NCBI GenBank assembly: GCA_903881065.1
Contig: CAIRRW010000138.1
Span: forward strand, 1 to 9,590
Length of the DNA stretch: 9,590 nucleotides
Direction of reading: 5' to 3'
Source: an uncultured Bacteroidota bacterium
GTDB lineage: Bacteria > Bacteroidota > Bacteroidia > 2-12-FULL-35-15
Shown: positions 5,939 through 9,590 of the stretch, piece by piece
Layout of the letters: each line of letters starts with the position of its first letter
How positions within the stretch are numbered: position 1 is the first letter of the stretch
The notes under the pieces: model-generated
The model's input: the letters and a program-made list of their open reading frames with translations, nothing else
Told to the model about the DNA's origin: nothing
Databases searched by the model: none
Made by a program: the position numbers and the translations under genes

Positions 5939-6478
5939 ATGTTTCAACCTTTTAAATATCTACTTCTCATTATATTCACTTCTAATTTGCTCTTATCCTG
6001 TAATAATGGGAATAAAACGAATCCTTTACCTCCTGATTTTGGAAGCAAAAAATTTCAAAATAAGCTGGTGGATGCAAATAGAATTTATTTAAAGCAGGAA
6101 GAGGATGAGATAAACCAATATGTAGCACATCGTGGTTGGGATATGACAGTAACAGGCACAGGGTTGAGGTATATGATTGTGAAAAAAGGTACAGGAGAAC
6201 TCGCAAAGCCGGAACAGCGTGCAAAGGTGAATTTTAAAATAAGTTTACTGGATGGTACACTTTGTTATTCGTCCGAGTCAACTGGAGCTAAGGAATTCCT
6301 AATCGAACAGGATGATGTGGAGAGTGGTTTGCACGAAGGAATACAATATATGCATGTAGGAGATAAAGCCATTTTAATTCTTCCTTCTCATCTTGCTCAT
6401 GGTTTAATTGGTGACCAAACGAAAATACCGCCACATGCTTCGGTAATATATGAACTTGATTTATTATCATTGAGATAA
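5939..6478 (+). CDS. GldI-like single-domain FKBP lipoprotein, active site degenerate
   Basis: The 179-residue product has a lipoprotein signal (lipobox LLSC, C21), then a charged helical linker (about 36-65) and one FKBP-type domain (about 73-179). The order and the GLHEGIQYMH...LPSHLAHGLIGD segment resemble GldI, the peptidyl-prolyl isomerase lipoprotein needed for gliding in Flavobacterium. Compared with human FKBP12, catalytic-pocket positions are changed: Tyr26 is F99, Phe36-Asp37 is C109-Y110, Trp59 is L131 and Tyr82 is H154. It is therefore probably a weak isomerase or a chaperone-like fold. Its stop TAA is directly followed by the next ATG, so the two are probably translationally coupled. 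Homologues occur in non-gliding Bacteroidota, so gliding should not be inferred. Confidence 0.85.
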   Translation: MFQPFKYLLLIIFTSNLLLSCNNGNKTNPLPPDFGSKKFQNKLVDANRIYLKQEEDEINQYVAHRGWDMTVTGTGLRYMIVKKGTGELAKPEQRAKVNFKISLLDGTLCYSSESTGAKEFLIEQDDVESGLHEGIQYMHVGDKAILILPSHLAHGLIGDQTKIPPHASVIYELDLLSLR

Positions 6479-7387
6479 ATGAAAAGGAAGCATTTAAAAT
6501 ATCTATGTTTTTTACTTTTACTGACGGTGTTTTCTGCTTGTTGGAGAAACCCGAAATATAAAGGTTATACGCAAACACCATCAGGCTTGTATTATAAACT
6601 TCAGACAATTGGTGACGGAAAAAAGAAACCGGCAGCAGGAGATTTCCTTCAATTGATGATTACCTACAAAACAGATAAGGACTCTGTTTTTTCCGATTCG
6701 TATTCCAATAACGAAACAGGAAAAGTTATTCTTCCTTTCCAGCATTCATCTTTCAAGGGAAGTTTCGAGGAAGGATTGACAATTATGAATGCAGGTGATA
6801 GCGTTTCGTTTATAGTAAACGCAGATTCTTTATTTGATAAGTTTTTCAAAACCGACTTGCCCATTTTTCTTACTGAAGGAGGTATTGTGAAAATGGAAGT
6901 AAAGCTTTGCAGGATACTTACTGCCAAGGAATATACAGAGGAAGTTGAAAACTATCGTGAGGTAATTGAAGACAGAGATATTGAGGAGCAACGGAAACTA
7001 AAAACCTATCTTGATACCTGTAAAACAGAATATTATCCACTTAACAATGGAATGTATTATTTGCCAATGAAGCAAGGTACCGGAGATTTGGCAGAAAAAG
7101 GAAATACCATAAAAATACATTATAAAGGTTATTTCTTGAATGGTAAAAAGTTTGAGTCAACTTATGAGCGGGGGCAGCCACTGGAGTATATTGTGGGCGC
7201 ACAAGGTCAAATAATTGAAGGGTTAGAATATGCAATAAGTTTAATGAATGAGGGTGCCCAAACAAAATTTATTATACCTTCGCACCTTGCTTTTGGAGAA
7301 AGTGGTTCGTCAACAGGAATAATCCCGCCATATACCACTGTTATCTATGAAGTAGAACTTGTAAAATTAACTAAATATAATAATTAA
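6479..7387 (+). CDS. two-domain FKBP-type peptidyl-prolyl isomerase lipoprotein
   Basis: The 302-residue product has a lipoprotein signal with lipobox FSAC (C21). The N-terminal FKBP-like domain (about 33-150) is degenerate, with SFKGSFEEGL where FKBPs have the Trp-containing floor and a replaced Tyr82 loop. An acidic helical linker (about 152-180) follows, then a C-terminal FKBP domain (about 190-298). The C-terminal domain keeps Y215 and F225 but has E226 for Asp37, L249 for Trp59, F272 for Tyr82 and Y290 for Phe99. Activity is probably reduced. The gene starts on the base after the upstream stop (TAAATG) and is followed after 4 bp by a paralogue with the same two-domain plan. It likely helps fold exported or outer-membrane proteins, anchored to a membrane. 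Confidence 0.88.
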   Translation: MKRKHLKYLCFLLLLTVFSACWRNPKYKGYTQTPSGLYYKLQTIGDGKKKPAAGDFLQLMITYKTDKDSVFSDSYSNNETGKVILPFQHSSFKGSFEEGLTIMNAGDSVSFIVNADSLFDKFFKTDLPIFLTEGGIVKMEVKLCRILTAKEYTEEVENYREVIEDRDIEEQRKLKTYLDTCKTEYYPLNNGMYYLPMKQGTGDLAEKGNTIKIHYKGYFLNGKKFESTYERGQPLEYIVGAQGQIIEGLEYAISLMNEGAQTKFIIPSHLAFGESGSSTGIIPPYTTVIYEVELVKLTKYNN

Positions 7388-7391
7388 AAAA

Positions 7392-8387
7392 ATGAAAATT
7401 AAATTAAATCAGACACTTGCAGTTTCGGTTATTGGAGCGGTGTTAACGGCAGTAACAATAACGTCATGTAATAAATCTCCTTATCCGGGATATGCAATGT
7501 CGGAAAATGGTGTGTATTCAAAATTTTATAAACATGACGAGAAAGGTGTGAAACCTGCAGAAGGTGATTATGTAAGAGTTGTAATGTCGTATAAAAACAG
7601 TAAGGATTCTGTTTTGTTCGATTCAAAGAAAAACCCTTCAGGTAAAACATATATTGAATTTCCATTAAGTAAATCTACTTTTAAAGGAAGTTTTGAAGAC
7701 GCTTTAACGATGATGTCTGTAGGTGATAGTGCAAGTTTTATTATCTCTGCTGATTCAGTTTATTTAAAAACGTTCAGAGCTAAAGAACTTCCTAAATACG
7801 TGGTAAAGGGAACCATGTTAACTTTTGAAGCTACGCTACAAAAAATAACTCCAAAAGCGGAAGTTGAAGCTGACAAGAAAAAGAAAATGGAAGAGCGTAA
7901 AGCTATGCTTGACCTACGTAAAGATGCAGAACCTAAAGAATTAGAGAAGTATTTAGCTGATAATAAAGTTACAACTAAACCTACTTCTACAGGATTAATC
8001 TACATTGAGAAATCAAAAGGAAAAGGTGCTAAACCTACAAAAGGCTGTAAAGTAAAAGTGAATTATACTGGTCGTTTGCTTGACGGAACTGTGTTTGACA
8101 CAAGCGATAAAGAAGCAGCTAAAAAAGCAGGATTGTTTAATGAACAACGTCCTTATGAGCCAATTGAAATTCCAATTGGAATGGGACAAGTAATTCCAGG
8201 TTGGGACGAAGGTATTATGATGATGAATACTGGTGCTAAAGCTCAATTAATTGTTCCTTCTGCTATCGCTTATGGCGAACAAGGTCAAGGACCAATCTCT
8301 CCTTATTCAACATTGGTTTTTGATGTAGAATTAGTTAGTTTTAGTCCTGCTGATGCAGCACCTACAGCTGCTCCAAAAGGGAAATAA
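7392..8387 (+). CDS. two-domain FKBP-type isomerase lipoprotein with an intact C-terminal active site
   Basis: The 331-residue product has lipobox ITSC (C26). Its degenerate N-terminal FKBP-like domain (about 35-152) is clearly related to that of the preceding gene: both contain KDSVxF and FKGSFE, and end with GDSxSF-type and ADS motifs. A Lys/Glu-rich helix (about 154-190) links to the C-terminal FKBP domain (about 200-317), where all main FKBP12 pocket residues are kept: Y225, F235-D236, V267-I268, W271, Y294 and F310. An insertion of about 12 residues (about 240-254, EAAKKAGLFNEQRP) follows the Phe-Asp pair, as in many Bacteroidota FKBPs. The tail is Ala/Pro-rich. It is probably an active periplasm-facing isomerase. 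Four bp separate it from the upstream stop. Confidence 0.9.
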   Translation: MKIKLNQTLAVSVIGAVLTAVTITSCNKSPYPGYAMSENGVYSKFYKHDEKGVKPAEGDYVRVVMSYKNSKDSVLFDSKKNPSGKTYIEFPLSKSTFKGSFEDALTMMSVGDSASFIISADSVYLKTFRAKELPKYVVKGTMLTFEATLQKITPKAEVEADKKKKMEERKAMLDLRKDAEPKELEKYLADNKVTTKPTSTGLIYIEKSKGKGAKPTKGCKVKVNYTGRLLDGTVFDTSDKEAAKKAGLFNEQRPYEPIEIPIGMGQVIPGWDEGIMMMNTGAKAQLIVPSAIAYGEQGQGPISPYSTLVFDVELVSFSPADAAPTAAPKGK

Positions 8388-8408
8388 ATAAAGAAAATAA
8401 AATTAATT

Positions 8409-8442
8409 ATACCCCTGTCAGTAATAAAGCTGACAGGGGTAT
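8409..8442 (+). terminator. intercistronic hairpin, possible weak terminator or processing site
   Basis: A perfect 13-bp inverted repeat (8409-8421 and 8430-8442; ATACCCCTGTCAG) with an 8-nt loop lies between two FKBP genes, 21 bp before the next ATG. Only TTTAAT follows, so the U-tract is poor. No promoter fits between hairpin and next gene, so some read-through is expected. It may lower or uncouple expression of the downstream gene, or protect an mRNA end. Confidence 0.65.
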
Positions 8443-8463
8443 TTAATACAATAAAGATTAACA

Positions 8464-9590
8464 ATGAAAAAAGCAGTTACATTTATTTTAGCAATTACAA
8501 CAATGACATCCATTGCACAACAACAAGTTAAAAGTGAAAAAGTAAAACATCCTAAAACTTTAAAAACAGCATCTGGTTTGGAGTACACCATTACTGAAAA
8601 AGGAAATGGTAAAAAACCACAAATAGGCGATAAGGTTAAAGTTCATTATACAGGTAAATTATTAAATGATACAGTATTCGATAGTTCGGTACAACGTGGA
8701 CAGCCATTTGAGTTCAAACTTGGTGTAGGTCAGGTAATAAAAGGTTGGGATGAAGCTTTTCAGCTATTACAGGTTGGTGATAAAGCAACTATTAAATTAC
8801 CCGCTGAAATTGCGTATGGTGCGCAAGCTCAAGGAAAAATCCCTGCAAACTCAACATTGATTTTTGATATTGAATTATTGGATGTTACTGAAGGAATCAG
8901 ACAATGGGATGTTAAAGGAAAAGATACTATTAAAACAGCTTCAGGTTTGCAATACATTATGATTCAACGGAAGGATGGAGTATCCTGCGCAGGATCAAGG
9001 GCAACTGTTCATTACAGTGGATTTTTCAGAGATGGGAAAATGTTCGATTCTTCTGTGGAGCGAGGCAAGCCTTTTACTTTAAAAGTAGGAGCAGGACAAG
9101 TTATAAAAGGATGGGATGAAGGACTCTCATTACTTCATAAAGGGGAGAAGGCTAAATTTATTATTCCTTATAGTTTAGCATATGGCGAACAAGGTTATGG
9201 CCCAATTCCTGCAAAAGCAGATTTGATTTTCGATGTAGAAATTGTTGATGTAACTCCTGTGGTTGCTCCTGTCCCTTTCGATATTAAAGGCTTGGAAGAA
9301 AAAACAACTGCTTCTGGAATAAAATATTATGTGATATCTAAAAGCACTAATCCTATTAAAGCGGAAGCAGGAAAGACTGTGAAAGTACATTACTCAGGTT
9401 ATCTTGCAGATGGTAAAATGTTCGATTCTTCTATTGAAAGGGGCGAACCAATTGAATTTCCATTAGGTAAAGGGCAAGTTATTCCTGGTTGGGAAGAAGG
9501 TATTTCATTAATGAATGTAGGCGATAAATTATGTATGATAATTCCTTATTTTTTAGCTTATGGTGAGCAAGGTCGACTTCCTCAAATACC
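8464..9590 (+). CDS. secreted multi-domain FKBP-type peptidyl-prolyl isomerase (3' end outside window)
   Basis: The frame is open from ATG 8464 to the window edge, giving 375 residues without a stop. A signal peptide (about 1-19, TSIAQ) lacks a lipobox, unlike the three preceding FKBPs. Three tandem FKBP domains follow at about 35-142, 157-264 and 282 to beyond 375, spaced 122 and 126 residues by their Phe-Asp pairs. Each visible domain keeps the pocket residues: Y62, F72-D73, V91-I92, W95, Y118, F134 in the first; Y184, F194-D195, V213-I214, W217, Y240, F256 in the second; Y310, F320-D321, V339-I340, W343, Y366 in the third. Ser-Gly-leu/ile (36-39, 159-162, 284-286) opens each unit. It is probably a soluble periplasmic or secreted, multivalent and active isomerase. 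The number of further domains is unknown. Confidence 0.93.
   Translation, partial: MKKAVTFILAITTMTSIAQQQVKSEKVKHPKTLKTASGLEYTITEKGNGKKPQIGDKVKVHYTGKLLNDTVFDSSVQRGQPFEFKLGVGQVIKGWDEAFQLLQVGDKATIKLPAEIAYGAQAQGKIPANSTLIFDIELLDVTEGIRQWDVKGKDTIKTASGLQYIMIQRKDGVSCAGSRATVHYSGFFRDGKMFDSSVERGKPFTLKVGAGQVIKGWDEGLSLLHKGEKAKFIIPYSLAYGEQGYGPIPAKADLIFDVEIVDVTPVVAPVPFDIKGLEEKTTASGIKYYVISKSTNPIKAEAGKTVKVHYSGYLADGKMFDSSIERGEPIEFPLGKGQVIPGWEEGISLMNVGDKLCMIIPYFLAYGEQGRLPQI

Noticed and set aside
5939..6478. Evidence for gliding motility from the GldI-like protein
   Set aside because: GldI-like FKBPs also occur in non-gliding Bacteroidota, and no other gld or spr genes are in the window.
6288..6608. A 106-codon minus-strand open frame across the junction of two FKBP genes
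   Set aside because: Both overlapped plus-strand genes are well supported by lipoboxes and FKBP domains; this frame has no start signal or domain.

Overview
The window looks like chromosomal DNA of a Bacteroidota bacterium. By eye it is AT-rich. It has promoter-like TAnnTTTG boxes in place of sigma70 -10 boxes, few Shine-Dalgarno sequences, a TonB-dependent receptor with the Bacteroidota N-terminal carboxypeptidase-regulatory-like domain, a '5-fold beta-flower' repeat protein, and GldI-like FKBP lipoproteins. I see no mobile element, CRISPR array or phage gene. Most of the region reads as core or housekeeping.

Left block, minus strand (about 121-2993): read in its own direction it is a promoter, tRNA-Arg(ACG), a TPP (thiamin pyrophosphate) riboswitch, a leader hairpin, an 822-residue TonB-dependent receptor and a strong terminator. 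The riboswitch marks the receptor as an outer-membrane importer for thiamin or a precursor, shut off when TPP is plentiful. Only about 10 nt separate the tRNA from the conserved riboswitch core, and the only promoter I can find lies upstream of the tRNA, so the two may share one transcript.

Middle block (3072-4600): a plus-strand SPFH/Band 7 (stomatin-like) membrane protein converges on a minus-strand gene for a small secreted protein made of five near-identical 17-residue repeats. A two-way terminator lies between them. A 331-bp gap follows (4555-4885), holding two promoter-like boxes and one perfect 16-bp AT-rich palindrome.

Right block, plus strand (4855-9590): a likely operon starts with a DHH/DHHA1 phosphoesterase (NrnA type, TTG start). 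It continues with four consecutive FKBP-type peptidyl-prolyl isomerase genes: a one-domain GldI-like lipoprotein, two two-domain lipoproteins, and a secreted protein with at least three tandem FKBP domains that runs off the window. Along the row the FKBP active-site residues go from mostly lost to complete, which suggests a family grown by duplication in which some members are structural chaperones and others active isomerases. All four carry export signals, so they probably work in the periplasm or on membranes.

The items most worth a second look are the tRNA-riboswitch junction and the FKBP array. I do not see a clearly new defence or mobile system here.
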